Assembly: GCF_030067675.1 (NCBI RefSeq)
Contig: NZ_JASJEV010000003.1
Span: 124,001-188,000 of the forward strand
Direction: 5' to 3'
From: Chelatococcus albus
GTDB taxonomy: Bacteria; Pseudomonadota; Alphaproteobacteria; Rhizobiales; Beijerinckiaceae
DNA length: 64,000 nt
Both the position numbers and the translations under genes were made by a program. A model generated the notes under the pieces. The model was not told the DNA's origin and made no database searches. It saw only the letters and a program-made list of their open reading frames with translations. Shown in pieces: positions 18,140 through 29,653 of the stretch (position 1 is the stretch's first letter; each line of letters opens with the position of its first letter).

Positions 18140-19479
18140 CACAGCACCTCCTTCAGCGCCTCAATGAAGGCAGCGCGATCCTCGTCGGTGTTCACTTCGG
18201 TCGAGGCGACGACGAGGAGGTCATCGAGCCCCGCTCCGGGCAGGAGACGCGAGACGGGCACGCCGCCGAGCACGCCCTTCCCCGCCAGTGCCTCCACGAC
18301 ATCGGCGGCCGGCTTCGGCAGCTTCATCGTGAACTCGTTGAAGAAAGTCCCGTTCAGAACCGTCACGCCGGGCACGGCGGCGAGCCTGTCGGCGAGTTTC
18401 ACGGCGTTGGCGTGGTTGATCCGCGCAAGGCGCGCAAGCCCCGTTTGGCCGAGCAACGTCATGTGGATGGTGAAGGCGAGGCAGCACAGCCCCGAATTCG
18501 TGCAGATGTTCGAGGTCGCCTTGTCGCGGCGGATGTGCTGCTCGCGCGTGGAGAGCGTCAGCACGAAGCCGCGGCGGCCCTCGGCGTCCACCGTCTCGCC
18601 GCACAGGCGGCCGGGCATCTGGCGCACGTATTTCTGCCGCGTGGCGAAGAGGCCGACGTAGGGCCCGCCGAAGGAGAGCGCATTGCCGATGGACTGGCCT
18701 TCGCCCACGACGATGTCCGCACCCATCTCCCCCGGGGGTGTGACGAGGCCAAGGGAGACGACCTCGGTGAAGACGGCGATCAGCAGCGCCCCATGGGCGT
18801 GCGCCTTCTCGGCCACCGCCCGGAGGTCGCGCAGATTGCCGAAGAAGTCCGGCGTCTGCACGACGATGCAGGATACCGTGTCATCGATCGCGGCGAGGAG
18901 ATCCTCACCCGCCGAGACGTCGGGTGCAAGCGTCACGACCTCGTCGCCGGCAAGCCTGGAGAGCGTGCGCACCACCTCGGCATAGTGCGGATGCAGGCCC
19001 CCGGAGAGCACGGCCTTGCGCCGGCGCGTGACGCGGTGGGCCATCAGCACGGCCTCGGCCGTGCCGGTGGAGCCGTCGTACATGGAGGCATTCGCCACGT
19101 CCATGCCGGTGAGCTGCGCCACCTGGGTCTGGAACTCGAAGAGATACTGCAGCGTGCCCTGCGCGATCTCAGGCTGGTAGGGCGTGTAGCTCGTGAGAAA
19201 TTCCGAGCGCTGGATGAGATGGTCCACGGTCGCCGGCACATGGTGCTTGTAGGCGCCGGCGCCGACGAAGAAGGGCACGGAGGAGGCGGCGATGTTGCGC
19301 GCCGCCATGCGGCCGAGGATGCGCTCGACCTCGAGCTCGCCCTGGGCGCGCGGCAGATCGGCGGGCGCCTCCATGCGCATCTTCGCCGGGATGTCGGCGA
19401 AGAGCTCGTCGATGGAGGAGACGCCGATGCGGGCGAGCATCTCACCCCGGTCCGCATCGGAGAGTGGCAGGTAACGCAT
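18139..19479 (-). CDS. gcvPA: glycine dehydrogenase (decarboxylating) subunit 1
   Basis: A 446-residue N-terminal half of the split P-protein. It carries the aminotransferase-fold core without the PLP lysine, as expected for this subunit; conserved blocks include [35 protein letters not shown] and [19 protein letters not shown]. It binds GcvPB to form the decarboxylase. It is the fourth gene of the gcv operon, 33 bases after the osmC-like gene, and overlaps gcvPB by one base. Confidence 0.97.
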   Translation of the reverse strand: MRYLPLSDADRGEMLARIGVSSIDELFADIPAKMRMEAPADLPRAQGELEVERILGRMAARNIAASSVPFFVGAGAYKHHVPATVDHLIQRSEFLTSYTPYQPEIAQGTLQYLFEFQTQVAQLTGMDVANASMYDGSTGTAEAVLMAHRVTRRRKAVLSGGLHPHYAEVVRTLSRLAGDEVVTLAPDVSAGEDLLAAIDDTVSCIVVQTPDFFGNLRDLRAVAEKAHAHGALLIAVFTEVVSLGLVTPPGEMGADIVVGEGQSIGNALSFGGPYVGLFATRQKYVRQMPGRLCGETVDAEGRRGFVLTLSTREQHIRRDKATSNICTNSGLCCLAFTIHMTLLGQTGLARLARINHANAVKLADRLAAVPGVTVLNGTFFNEFTMKLPKPAADVVEALAGKGVLGGVPVSRLLPGAGLDDLLVVASTEVNTDEDRAAFIEALKEVL

Positions 19480-19512
19480 GGGTGTGCGAAGCTCCGTGGG
19501 CGTTCAGGCAGC

Positions 19513-19998
19513 CTAGGACGCGAAGATCGGCGGGATTTCGGCGATCACCACCTCGGTCGTCACCGAATTGGCGATGAAACAAGCCTCGTGCGCCTCGTGG
19601 TGCAAATGGGCGATGTCGGACGGGCTCGGCCGCCTGTCGCCGGAAAAGACGATGGACGGGCTGAGGGTGACGCGGGTGACGACGACCTTGCCGGCGCCGT
19701 TCTTGCCCATCACGCCGATGGCGGCGTCCTCGTAGCGGTCCACCACGAAGCCCCGCTTGGCCGCGAAGGAGAGGAAGAAGAGCATGTGGCAGCTCGACAG
19801 CGCCGCCACGAAGGCTTCCTCCGGATCGACCGCATCGGCGCGCGACAGCGGCAGGGGAACCACGGAGGGCGAGGAGGAGGCCGGCACCTCGACGCCGCCG
19901 TCGAAGAGCCACGCATGTCCGCGGCTGTAACGGTTGTCCGTGAAGGGCGCGCCGCTCTCCCGCATCCAGCGGACGGTCGCCTTGTATTCGTGTGCCAT
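19513..19998 (-). CDS. OsmC family peroxidase-like protein
   Basis: A 161-residue OsmC/Ohr-fold protein that probably reduces organic or fatty-acid hydroperoxides. The two redox cysteines are C70 in ALSSCHMLFFL and C140 in EACFIANSV, with E61 in the position that supports the active site. It is of the OsmC rather than the Ohr branch, judging from AFVAALSSCHML. It lies inside the gcv operon between gcvH and gcvPA (19 and 33 bases away), so it should be co-transcribed with glycine catabolism genes; a functional link is not established. Confidence 0.88.
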   Translation of the reverse strand: MAHEYKATVRWMRESGAPFTDNRYSRGHAWLFDGGVEVPASSSPSVVPLPLSRADAVDPEEAFVAALSSCHMLFFLSFAAKRGFVVDRYEDAAIGVMGKNGAGKVVVTRVTLSPSIVFSGDRRPSPSDIAHLHHEAHEACFIANSVTTEVVIAEIPPIFAS

Positions 19999-20016
19999 CG
20001 GTCCCTCGCCCGTCGC

Positions 20017-20391
20017 TCAGGAAATGGACTTCAGGTAGTCCTGATACTCGGCCTCGCTCATCAGGCTGTCGAGTTCGGCCGCGTTCGCGAGCTTGATCTT
20101 CACGAACCAGCCCTGGCCGTGCGGGTCCTCGTTGACCGTGCCGGGCGTGTCCTCGAGGCCGGAATTGACCGCGACAACCTCACCCGAGACCGGCGCATAG
20201 ACCTCGCTCGCGGCCTTGACGCTCTCGACGACGGCCGTCTCGTCCCCCTGCGAGACACGCTTGCCGACGCTCGGCAGCTCCACGTAGACGACGTCGCCGA
20301 GCTGCTGCTGCGCGTAGTCCGTGATGCCGACGACGGCGGTGTCGCCCTCGACGCGGACGTACTCGTGATCCTTGGAAAAGCGGATGGTCAT
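20017..20391 (-). CDS. gcvH: glycine cleavage system H protein
   Basis: A 124-residue lipoyl-carrier protein that shuttles the aminomethyl group between the P, T and L proteins. The lipoylated lysine is K59 in [18 protein letters not shown]. The N-terminus [14 protein letters not shown] is standard, so ATG 20391 is preferred over the frame open to 20526. GGAGAGG precedes it. It starts 26 bases after the gcvT stop and is the second gene of the riboswitch-led operon. Confidence 0.97.
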   Translation of the reverse strand: MTIRFSKDHEYVRVEGDTAVVGITDYAQQQLGDVVYVELPSVGKRVSQGDETAVVESVKAASEVYAPVSGEVVAVNSGLEDTPGTVNEDPHGQGWFVKIKLANAAELDSLMSEAEYQDYLKSIS

Positions 20392-20417
20392 GATCCTCTC
20401 CGGACGGTCTTGTCGGT

Positions 20418-21560
20418 TCAGCGCTTGTAACGATGGGGCACGAAGGGCATCGTGACCACGGTCGCCGGCAGCGGCTTGCCGCGCACGACGAGATTGAGCT
20501 TGGTCCCGGGTTTGGCGAAGTCGCACACCACGTAGCCCATGGCGATCGGGCGCCCGATGGTCGGCCCGAAGCCGCCGGATGTCACCTCGCCGACGAGCTC
20601 ACCGTCCTCGTCGGTGATCTGCGTGCCTTCGCGCGCCGGGGCACGGCCCTCGGGCAGGAGGCCGACGCGCAGGCGGATGGGGCCGTCGGTGAGCTCCTGC
20701 CTGATCCTGAGGTGGCCGGGGAAGCCCCCTTCCTCGCGCCGCCGCTTCTGGATGGACCAGACGAGCGCCGCCTCGACCGGCGAGGTCTCCTGGTTGATGT
20801 CGTGGCCATAGAGGCACAGGCCCGCCTCCAGGCGCAGCGAGTCGCGCGCGCCGAGGCCGATGGCCGCCACCTCCGGCTCGGCCACGAGCAGATCCCACAG
20901 CGCACCCGCCCTGTCCGCCCCGACCGAGATCTCGTAGCCGTCCTCGCCGGTGTAGCCGGAGCGCGAGACATGGGCGTCGAGGCCGGCGATCGTCGTCGCG
21001 GCTGCCGTCATGAAGCTCATCGCAGCGACGCCCGGCGCATGACGCGCGAGCACCGCCGCGGCCTTCGGGCCCTGCAGGGCGAGGAGGGCGCGATCGTCGG
21101 CGCGCACGAGGCGCACCTCGCGCGGCAGGTTCGCGGCGATGTGGAGGTAGTCCGCCTCCTTGCACGCCGCATTGACGACGAGCATGAGCCTGCCGTCCTC
21201 GGCCGGATCGGCCGGCCGCGTCACCATCAGGTCGTCGAGAATGCCGCCCTGGTTGTTGAGAAGCTGGGTGTAGCGCTGCTTGCCGCGGCCGAGGTTGAGG
21301 ATGTCGGCCGGCACGAGCGCCTCGAGGGCGCGCGCCGTCGTCTCGTGGTCGGGGCCGACGAGGAAGGCCTGCCCCATGTGCGAGACGTCGAAGAGGCCTG
21401 CGGCCTCCCGCGTATGCGCGTGCTCGGCGATGATGCCCTTCGGATACTGCACGGGCATGTCGTAGCCCGCGAAGGGCACCATGCGGGCGCCGAGCGCCAC
21501 GTGGCGCGAATGCAGCGGTGTCGTCTTCAGCGGTGCGCCGCTGGTGGCTTCCTGCGCCAT
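20418..21560 (-). CDS. gcvT: aminomethyltransferase (glycine cleavage T protein)
   Basis: A 380-residue folate-dependent enzyme that releases ammonia from the aminomethyl-lipoyl intermediate and forms 5,10-methylene-THF. Conserved T-protein features include [42 protein letters not shown] (the folate region) and GQ-like C-terminal [25 protein letters not shown] ribosome site lies seven bases before the ATG at 21560. It is the first gene of the gcv operon, directly downstream of the glycine riboswitch. Confidence 0.97.
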   Translation of the reverse strand: MAQEATSGAPLKTTPLHSRHVALGARMVPFAGYDMPVQYPKGIIAEHAHTREAAGLFDVSHMGQAFLVGPDHETTARALEALVPADILNLGRGKQRYTQLLNNQGGILDDLMVTRPADPAEDGRLMLVVNAACKEADYLHIAANLPREVRLVRADDRALLALQGPKAAAVLARHAPGVAAMSFMTAAATTIAGLDAHVSRSGYTGEDGYEISVGADRAGALWDLLVAEPEVAAIGLGARDSLRLEAGLCLYGHDINQETSPVEAALVWSIQKRRREEGGFPGHLRIRQELTDGPIRLRVGLLPEGRAPAREGTQITDEDGELVGEVTSGGFGPTIGRPIAMGYVVCDFAKPGTKLNLVVRGKPLPATVVTMPFVPHRYKR

Positions 21561-21611
21561 GGGTCCCTCCCGAGTCGAGCCGCGCCCCGACGAGCCGTGA
21601 AGCTCGTGAGC

Positions 21612-21808
21612 GCGCCCCCTCTGTCCCGGGACCTGAGAGATTTCGCGGCCGATGGAAGCCGCTTACCCCCTTCGGTGGACGCGGGCCTCGTGCGGCTTGC
21701 GTCGCTTTCCAGAGTGCCAGCTCCCGCGCGGTCCTGTGGCCTGAGCGTTTCCGGGGCGGTTGCGCCTTCGGCGGCGGACCGATCGGGGCGGTCCGCACTC
21801 TCCCGCGG
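21612..21808 (-). promoter_or_regulatory. tandem glycine riboswitch
   Basis: Read on the minus strand, two glycine aptamers lie in tandem. The first runs from about 21808 to 21725, with GGGAGAGTGCGGAC, GCCGAAGGCGCAA and AAACGCTCAGGCCACAGGACCG. The second runs from about 21718 to 21612, with CTCTGGA, CACCGAAGGGGGTAAGC and AAATCTCTCAGGTCCCGGG. These are the hallmark blocks of the gcvT element. A 6-bp hairpin (21590-21607) follows, then the ribosome site of gcvT; no T-run terminator is seen, so control may act on translation. Glycine binding would switch the gcv operon on. Confidence 0.93.
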
Positions 21809-21828
21809 GGATCAACGGCTGCGGACAC

Positions 21829-21856
21829 TCAATAGTGCCCGCGCCGTCCCTGTCAA
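21829..21856 (-). promoter_or_regulatory. promoter of the gcv operon
   Basis: On the minus strand, a perfect -35 TTGACA (21856-21851), a 16-base spacer and TATTGA (21834-21829) as a weak -10. The transcript would start near 21822, about 14 bases before the first aptamer. Confidence 0.5.
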
Positions 21857-21881
21857 TCGCGCCGAGGCGCCACTGAACAGC

Positions 21882-22502
21882 TCATCGGCGCTGGCGGCGC
21901 GGCGCCTCACCGGCCGGGCCACGGCCGAGACCGACCTCGACTGTGACGTCGCTCTGTCCCGGAGGCACCATCAGCCCCTCCTCGACCACGACAAAGGAGC
22001 CTTGCGTCTGGCCGGCGGGAATCGTCACCGACACCGTGCGCGAGCGCGATGCGATCACACGGTCGCCGCTCTTGAGAGCGATCCGCACCGGCGCCGTGAA
22101 GGTGCCTGGAGAGCCCGTCGGGCCGAGAAGCGCGCGCCCCTCGACGCCAACCTTGACGGTGTAGCCGCCGCCCGGCACCGAGGCGCATTCGCGCGCCGTG
22201 TTGGCGATGGAGATCTGGTGGCGCAGGCTCGCGCCTTCCCCCACCCGGATCGCCGATCCGCCTTCGAACACGTCGACGATCGGGCAGTCCTGATCGAACT
22301 CGTCCTGCTGCGGGTTGACCGGCAGGACCGAATCCCCCCCGCCGGAGAAGATGCGGCGCAACATGGGAGCGGCAGCCCCCTCCTCCGGATCACCCTTCTT
22401 GGACCCGCCCTCGCTGGCGCAGGCGGCAAGGAGGAGCGCGAGCCCGAGTGCCGGCGCCAGGCGCGCGGCGCGCACAAGACCGGTGCGTGACGAAAAAGCC
22501 AT
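21882..22502 (-). CDS. putative lipoprotein, function unknown
   Basis: A 206-residue protein with a signal peptide and lipobox (LLLAACAS, Cys near residue 29), so it should be lipidated. Two further cysteines (QDCPIVDV and ARECASVPG) could form a disulfide in the mature part, which is beta-strand-rich (VTIPAGQTQGSFVVVEEG). The overall pattern matches an uncharacterised lipoprotein common in Hyphomicrobiales. It lies 28 bases downstream of the ialB-like gene on the same strand and is likely co-transcribed. Function is not recognised. Confidence 0.7.
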   Translation of the reverse strand: MAFSSRTGLVRAARLAPALGLALLLAACASEGGSKKGDPEEGAAAPMLRRIFSGGGDSVLPVNPQQDEFDQDCPIVDVFEGGSAIRVGEGASLRHQISIANTARECASVPGGGYTVKVGVEGRALLGPTGSPGTFTAPVRIALKSGDRVIASRSRTVSVTIPAGQTQGSFVVVEEGLMVPPGQSDVTVEVGLGRGPAGEAPRRQRR

Positions 22503-22530
22503 GGATGAACCCCTGTTTCGACCCGTCCGG

Positions 22531-23058
22531 TTACGGCAGGCCGTCGAACCCCTGGCCGAAGCCGCTGAGCGAGACCGGAATGCCGATCCCCTCCTCCGGC
22601 GTTTGGAACACGATGAACGTCGCCTGCTTGCCACCCTTCAGCTGGCCGATGAGCGTCTCGTCCATGACCACCTCGGCGACGCAGCCGGTGTTCATGCAGC
22701 GAACGAAACCGGCGCGGCCGACATCCGTCTGGTCGATCTTGAGCCCGAGGCCGGCCGGCAGCAGCACCCCGAGCGGCGCCACGACGCGCAGCAGCCGGCT
22801 CTTGCCGTCGGCGGTCTTCAGCACGATGACGAGCAGCGTGACGTTGGGCTTGTCCTCGGCCGCCACGTTCTGAACGAGCGCGCATTGCTCGTTCCTGGCG
22901 CCGGCAGGCGTCTCGCAGCGCATCTGCCACTCGCCGAAGGTGTTCTTGACGACCCCCTGCGCCCGTGCCGGCGCACTCCAGCCGACAAGGCCGGCGGCCG
23001 TGAGCGCCAGGGCGGCCGCGAGGCGCCCGGCGGCGATCGGCGATGTGCGACGTTGCAT
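22531..23058 (-). CDS. invasion associated locus B (IalB) family protein
   Basis: A 175-residue periplasmic protein of the IalB family, named after a Bartonella factor for erythrocyte invasion but widespread in non-pathogenic Hyphomicrobiales. The signal peptide ends near APARAQ (33-34). The family cysteines are C48 and C59 (CETPAGARNEQC) and the later RCMNTGC pair. Typical motifs FGEWQMRCET and LPAGLGLKIDQ are present. Its cellular role outside Bartonella is unclear. It is the first of two genes transcribed away from ctaC. Confidence 0.88.
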   Translation of the reverse strand: MQRRTSPIAAGRLAAALALTAAGLVGWSAPARAQGVVKNTFGEWQMRCETPAGARNEQCALVQNVAAEDKPNVTLLVIVLKTADGKSRLLRVVAPLGVLLPAGLGLKIDQTDVGRAGFVRCMNTGCVAEVVMDETLIGQLKGGKQATFIVFQTPEEGIGIPVSLSGFGQGFDGLP

Positions 23059-23454
23059 GAGGTCCTCGTCCCTTCGTTCTTCGGTGGAACCGCGTCCGGC
23101 CCGGCAGGGGCTTCCCGCGCGAATCGACCCACCCCAAGCCCGCGATGTCTCGAAGGCGTGTTTCGGATCACGCTCGCCCCGCACTGTCAAGGATGGGAAC
23201 GGAGTATGGCGAAGTTCCGCCCGCGCGGCGCGGGTCGGGGCGGCGCCGGTACTTTCTCGCGCGTTTATGCCGCACGAAAGCCACGATCGACTCCCGTTGC
23301 ACCGAACGCGGTGTTGTGGTCTTTGACCTACATCAATGGCAGGTGGCGCGGGGGCGTGCCGCCCGCCGTTCCGTTTTTGGGGCGGTCGGGGCGGGTGCGC
23401 GCAAGCAACAAACCTAAACCGTACCCCGCCGATCACGGGAGCTCCGGACGACCG
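23059..23454. other. 396-base divergent intergenic region between ialB-like gene and ctaC
   Basis: No gene was recognised here. It must hold the promoters for the ialB-like gene (minus) and the cytochrome oxidase cluster (plus). The one clear element is the FNR/FixK-like box at 23323-23336. The stretch near 23395-23420 (ACAAACCTAAACCGTACC) is less GC-rich than its surroundings. Short open frames in the gap have no homology that I recognise. Confidence 0.6.
23323..23336. promoter_or_regulatory. FNR/FixK-type operator upstream of ctaC
   Basis: TTGAC-CTAC-ATCAA, nine of ten matches to the FNR/FixK consensus TTGAT-N4-ATCAA. It is centred about 125 bases before the ctaC start. Oxygen- or redox-responsive control of the aa3 oxidase by a CRP/FNR-family protein would fit, since these proteins often repress low-affinity oxidases when oxygen falls. 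The sequence match is seen; binding and direction are inferred. Confidence 0.55.
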
Positions 23455-26017
<2,563 letters not shown>

Positions 26018-26025
26018 CCGGACGC

Positions 26026-26052
26026 AGGCGGCGGGAACCATTCCCGCCGCCT
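26026..26052 (+). other. 12-bp intercistronic hairpin between ctaD and ctaB
   Basis: AGGCGGCGGGAA (26026-26037), loop CCA, TTCCCGCCGCCT (26041-26052): a perfect 12-bp stem nine bases after the ctaD stop. No T tract follows, so it is more likely a 3'-end stabiliser or partial attenuator than a full terminator. It could set subunit I expression above that of the assembly genes. Confidence 0.5.
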
Positions 26053-26163
26053 CGCTCCTCTCCCGAGCGCCGCCGCCGTGCAGCGTTCCGGAGAGGGGCC
26101 GACGACCGAAGGGGCCATCGACCGGCGCGCGGACGCCGGGTGTGAGACGGACGGATCGACAGC

Positions 26164-27156
26164 ATGACGATGATCACCGACGGTCTTGCCGAGAACGGCC
26201 GCGCCCAGGGCGCCGCCGCGCCCGCGCGCCCGGCGGTCTCTCGCTCCGCCGTGTCGTCGGGCGAGGTCCGCGACTACTTCGCGCTGCTGAAGCCGCGGGT
26301 GATGTCGCTCGTCGTCTTCACCGCACTCGTCGGCATGGTCGTGGCCAAGGGCCACATCCATCCCGTCATCGGCTTCGCCTCGCTCCTCGCCATCGCCGTC
26401 GGCGCCGGCGCCTCCGGCTGCCTCAACATGTGGTGGGACGCCGACATCGACGCGGTGATGACCCGCACCGCCCGCCGACCGATTCCCGCCGGGCGCGTCA
26501 CGGGAGAGGAGGCGCTCGCCTTCGGCCTGACGCTCGCCGTCGGCTCGGTGCTGTTCCTCGAGCTCGTGGCGAACTGGGTGGCTGCTGGCCTGCTGGCCTT
26601 CACCATCTTCTTCTACGTCGTCGTCTATTCGATGTGGCTGAAGCGCGCGACACCACAGAACATCGTCATCGGCGGCGCCGCCGGCGCCTTCCCGCCCATG
26701 ATTGGCGAAGCGGCCGTCACGGGCTCGGTTAGCGTCGACACCCTCGTCCTCTTCGCCATCATCTTCATCTGGACGCCGCCGCATTTCTGGGCGCTGGCGC
26801 TCGTAAAATCGGGGGATTATGCCCGCGCCGGCGTGCCGATGCTGCCCAACGTCGCCGGCCCCGATGCCACGCGCCTGCAGATCCTCATCTACACGCTGCT
26901 GCTCGTCCCGGTCGGCATCGCACCCGCCTTCCTCGGTATCGGTGGCGTCGCCTATGCCCTGGTCTCGGCGCTCACGGGCCTCGGCATGATCGGCTTCGCC
27001 TGGCGCGTCTTCCGCCTGCGCGAGGGCGATCCGGCGATGAAGGCGGCGCAGCGCCTCTTTGCCTTCTCGATCCTCTATCTCTTCCTGCTCTTTGCCGTGC
27101 TGCTCGCCGAGCATGCCTTCGGCCTTGGCGCCGCATTCAGGGGAGGCCTCGCATGA
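26164..27156 (+). CDS. ctaB: protoheme IX farnesyltransferase (heme O synthase)
   Basis: A 330-residue polytopic UbiA-family prenyltransferase that converts heme b to heme o, the precursor of heme a. The first Asp-rich motif [15 protein letters not shown] is at 88-102 (D92, D96) and the second is in the loop near [15 protein letters not shown]. Eight to nine membrane helices are predicted. The first ~35 residues are a hydrophilic extension. It overlaps coxF by four bases (ATGA) and supplies heme to the ctaD product. Confidence 0.95.
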   Translation: MTMITDGLAENGRAQGAAAPARPAVSRSAVSSGEVRDYFALLKPRVMSLVVFTALVGMVVAKGHIHPVIGFASLLAIAVGAGASGCLNMWWDADIDAVMTRTARRPIPAGRVTGEEALAFGLTLAVGSVLFLELVANWVAAGLLAFTIFFYVVVYSMWLKRATPQNIVIGGAAGAFPPMIGEAAVTGSVSVDTLVLFAIIFIWTPPHFWALALVKSGDYARAGVPMLPNVAGPDATRLQILIYTLLLVPVGIAPAFLGIGGVAYALVSALTGLGMIGFAWRVFRLREGDPAMKAAQRLFAFSILYLFLLFAVLLAEHAFGLGAAFRGGLA

Positions 27157-27368
27157 GCGGCGTTCTGCCCGACGAGCGGCCCGAGAAGGCCGTGCATCAG
27201 CCATCCCGCCCCGAAGCGCCGGAGCGGGCCCCGCTCACGCCGGAAGAGGTGAAGCGCCGGCGCGCCCGCAACCTCGCCATCGCGCTGACCCTCGGTGCCC
27301 TCTGCGTCCTGTTCTACGCCGTGACCATCGCGCGCCTCGGTGTCAACGTGCTCAACCGTCCGCTGTGA
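27153..27368 (+). CDS. coxF: CoxF-like small membrane protein
   Basis: A 71-residue protein with a hydrophilic, Pro/Glu-rich N-terminal half ([12 protein letters not shown] at about 30-41) and one membrane helix (41-62, [20 protein letters not shown]). This small gene sits between ctaB and ctaG in many Alphaproteobacteria and is named coxF; its role in oxidase assembly is not defined. The ATGA overlap with ctaB and the 10-base gap to ctaG support co-translation. Confidence 0.85.
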   Translation: MSGVLPDERPEKAVHQPSRPEAPERAPLTPEEVKRRRARNLAIALTLGALCVLFYAVTIARLGVNVLNRPL

Positions 27369-27378
27369 GAGGCCGCCG

Positions 27379-28008
27379 ATGACGACCGATCAGGAAAGCA
27401 CCAGCGGGATGCCGGCCACGAAGGCCGAGGCCGCCGCCCGCCGCGTGCGCACCACCGGCCTGATCTGTGCCGGGATCGCCGTCGGCATGGTGGGCCTCGC
27501 CTATGCGTCGGTGCCGCTCTACAACCTGTTCTGCCAGGTGACGGGCTACGGTGGCACGCCGCAGGTGAGTGCCGCCAACGGCTCCACCGTTTCCGAGCGT
27601 GTCGTGTCGGTCCGCTTCGACGCGAACGTCGCTCCCGGCATCTCCTGGCGCTTCACGCCGGAACAGCCGGTCGTCGACGTCCGCCTCGGAGAGACGGCGA
27701 CCGTCTTCTACAAGCTCACCAATACCGGCACGCGTCCCTCCACCGGCATCGCCACGTTCAACGTCCAGCCGGAGCTCGCAGGCGCCTACTTCAACAAGAT
27801 CCAGTGCTTCTGCTTCACCGAGCAGACGCTGCAGCCCGGCGAAACCATCGAGGCGCCGGTCGTCTTCTTCGTCGATCCGGCCATCCTCAAGGAGCCGGAC
27901 ATCAAGGACATCGAGACGATCACGCTCTCCTATACCGTTTTCCCCTCCAAGGGCGGCGCGCCGGTGGCGGCGGCGACGGGCGGAGGGGCGGACAAACCCA
28001 AGCTGTGA
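27379..28008 (+). CDS. ctaG: cytochrome c oxidase assembly protein CtaG/Cox11
   Basis: A 209-residue Cox11-family copper chaperone that delivers copper to CuB of subunit I. One N-terminal membrane anchor (26-46) is followed by a periplasmic immunoglobulin-like domain. The copper-binding CFCF motif is at 143-146 (C143 and C145), and a third conserved cysteine is C52 in YNLFCQVTGYGGT. ATG 27379 has GAGAGG upstream; the open frame back to 27340 overlaps coxF. It lies between coxF and ctaE, the canonical order. Confidence 0.96.
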   Translation: MTTDQESTSGMPATKAEAAARRVRTTGLICAGIAVGMVGLAYASVPLYNLFCQVTGYGGTPQVSAANGSTVSERVVSVRFDANVAPGISWRFTPEQPVVDVRLGETATVFYKLTNTGTRPSTGIATFNVQPELAGAYFNKIQCFCFTEQTLQPGETIEAPVVFFVDPAILKEPDIKDIETITLSYTVFPSKGGAPVAAATGGGADKPKL

Positions 28009-28151
28009 CGCCGCGAGGCGCACAGGTTGGAGCGTGGCAAAGGCGCCTCGGCCTCGCAACCTCTCCCGGGGTTTCGCGGCCGAGGCACCGACAACAGAGG
28101 TGACGCGTTCCGTCCAAGGGCGGGGCGCGATTGGAACCGGAGACCAAGAAA

Positions 28152-29015
28152 ATGGCTCAGGCGCACGCCAAGAACCACGACTACCACCTCGTCGATCCGA
28201 GCCCGTGGCCGCTCATCGGTTCGATCAGCGCCTTCGTGCTGGCGACCGGCCTCATCATGAGCATGAAGGGACTCAGCGTCGGCGGCCTCAAGGCCGGCCC
28301 CTACGTGCTTGGCGCAGGCCTCCTCGGCGTCCTCTACACCATGGCCGCCTGGTGGACCGATGTCGTCAAGGAGGCGAACCGCGGCGACCACACCCGCGTG
28401 GTGCAGCTCCACCACCGCTACGGCATGATCATGTTCATCGCCTCGGAGGTGATGTTCTTCGTTGCCTGGTTCTGGGCCTATTTCGACGCGAGCCTCTTCC
28501 CCGGCGAGGCGATCCAGTACACCCGCGCCGAGCTCACGGGCGGGCATTGGCCGCCGAAGGGCATCGAGACCTTCGATCCCTGGCACCTGCCGCTCCTCAA
28601 CACGCTCATCCTGCTCACCTCGGGCACGACGGTTACCTGGGCGCACCACGCCCTGCTGCACAATGACCGTCAGGGCGTGAAGTACGGCCTGTGGCTGACG
28701 ATCGCGCTCGGCGTCCTGTTCAGCTTCGTCCAGGCCTACGAGTACAGCCACGCCACCTTCGGCTTCTCCGGCAACATCTACGGCGCCACCTTCTTCATGG
28801 CGACGGGCTTCCACGGCGCCCACGTCATCATCGGCACCATCTTCCTGGCGGTATGCCTGCTGCGCGTCTACCTCGGCCAGTTCACCCCGAAGCAGCACCT
28901 CGGCTTCGAGTTCGCCGCCTGGTACTGGCACTTCGTCGACGTCGTGTGGCTGTTCCTCTTCGCCGCCATCTACGTCTGGGGCTACGGCGGGCCCGTGGCC
29001 GGCGCCGCGCACTGA
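28152..29015 (+). CDS. ctaE: cytochrome c oxidase subunit III
   Basis: A 287-residue, seven-helix subunit III that stabilises the aa3 core and its proton uptake. Conserved stretches include [13 protein letters not shown] at the N-terminus, [19 protein letters not shown] with the lipid-binding glutamate, [14 protein letters not shown] and [20 protein letters not shown] at the end. ATG 28152 has GGAG nine bases upstream; a TTG at 28131 is in frame but unlikely. A terminator follows 23 bases after the stop. Confidence 0.97.
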   Translation: MAQAHAKNHDYHLVDPSPWPLIGSISAFVLATGLIMSMKGLSVGGLKAGPYVLGAGLLGVLYTMAAWWTDVVKEANRGDHTRVVQLHHRYGMIMFIASEVMFFVAWFWAYFDASLFPGEAIQYTRAELTGGHWPPKGIETFDPWHLPLLNTLILLTSGTTVTWAHHALLHNDRQGVKYGLWLTIALGVLFSFVQAYEYSHATFGFSGNIYGATFFMATGFHGAHVIIGTIFLAVCLLRVYLGQFTPKQHLGFEFAAWYWHFVDVVWLFLFAAIYVWGYGGPVAGAAH

Positions 29016-29037
29016 AGCCCGGCGGCTGCGACAACGA

Positions 29038-29061
29038 GGGGCGGCGAAGGCCGCCCCTTTT
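29038..29061 (+). terminator. rho-independent terminator after ctaE
   Basis: GGGGCGGC (29038-29045), loop GAAG, GCCGCCCC (29050-29057), then TTTT (29058-29061). This is a textbook intrinsic terminator closing the ctaC-ctaE unit. Confidence 0.88.
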
Positions 29062-29209
29062 GCGTTAGAAGGGCACTATCCGCCGGCAAAGGTGCAGTGC
29101 GGGGCAGCTCTGCGATTGCGATCAATCGAGAGCCGCCCGGCCCATCGAGACGGAGCACCACGTTCACCGAAACAGCGCCATCGGTGAGGGATGCTCCTGG
29201 AGACAGGTC

Positions 29210-29587
29210 ATGGCCCAGGACGACTATCCGCCCCAGCCCCCGATCGCGACCGGGCTTGCCGGACGCTGCCCGCGCTGCGGCGAGGGACGGCTGTTCAAGG
29301 GCTTCCTCAACCTCGCGCCGGGCTGCCGCTCCTGCGGCCTCGACTATTCCTTCGCCGATTCGGCGGATGGCCCGGCCGTCTTCGTCATGCTCATCGGCGG
29401 CTTCATCGTCTGCGGTGCCGCGCTATGGCTGGAGCTGACCTATGAACCGCCGTTCTGGGTGCATCTCCTCGTCACCCTGCCGATCGCGCTCGTCGTCTGC
29501 ATCGGCATGCTGCGGCCGCTGAAGGGCGTGCTCGTCGCCCTGCAATATCATCACAGGGCCGAGGAAGGCCGTCTGGAGAAACGGTAG
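29210..29587 (+). CDS. DUF983 family zinc-ribbon membrane protein
   Basis: A 125-residue protein with an N-terminal zinc ribbon (C20, C23, C39, C42 in CPRCGEG and CRSCGLDY) and two membrane helices (about 54-74 and 82-101). DUF983 genes are found beside the aa3 oxidase operon and surf1 across Alphaproteobacteria, suggesting a role in oxidase biogenesis that has not been worked out. It begins 149 bases after the terminator, with GGAGA near the ATG, so it probably has its own promoter together with surf1. Confidence 0.88.
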   Translation: MAQDDYPPQPPIATGLAGRCPRCGEGRLFKGFLNLAPGCRSCGLDYSFADSADGPAVFVMLIGGFIVCGAALWLELTYEPPFWVHLLVTLPIALVVCIGMLRPLKGVLVALQYHHRAEEGRLEKR

Positions 29588-29653
29588 CAGGCCGGCGCGA
29601 ACCCTGTCCGCCGGCTCGCCCTGCGCCATACCCTTGCGCCAGCACCCGAGACC

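Noticed and set aside
29114-29127. Small inverted repeat GATTG-CGAT-CAATC before the DUF983 gene
   Set aside because: The five-base arms are short, and the spacing does not fit FNR/FixK (TTG-N8-CAA needed). It could be chance.
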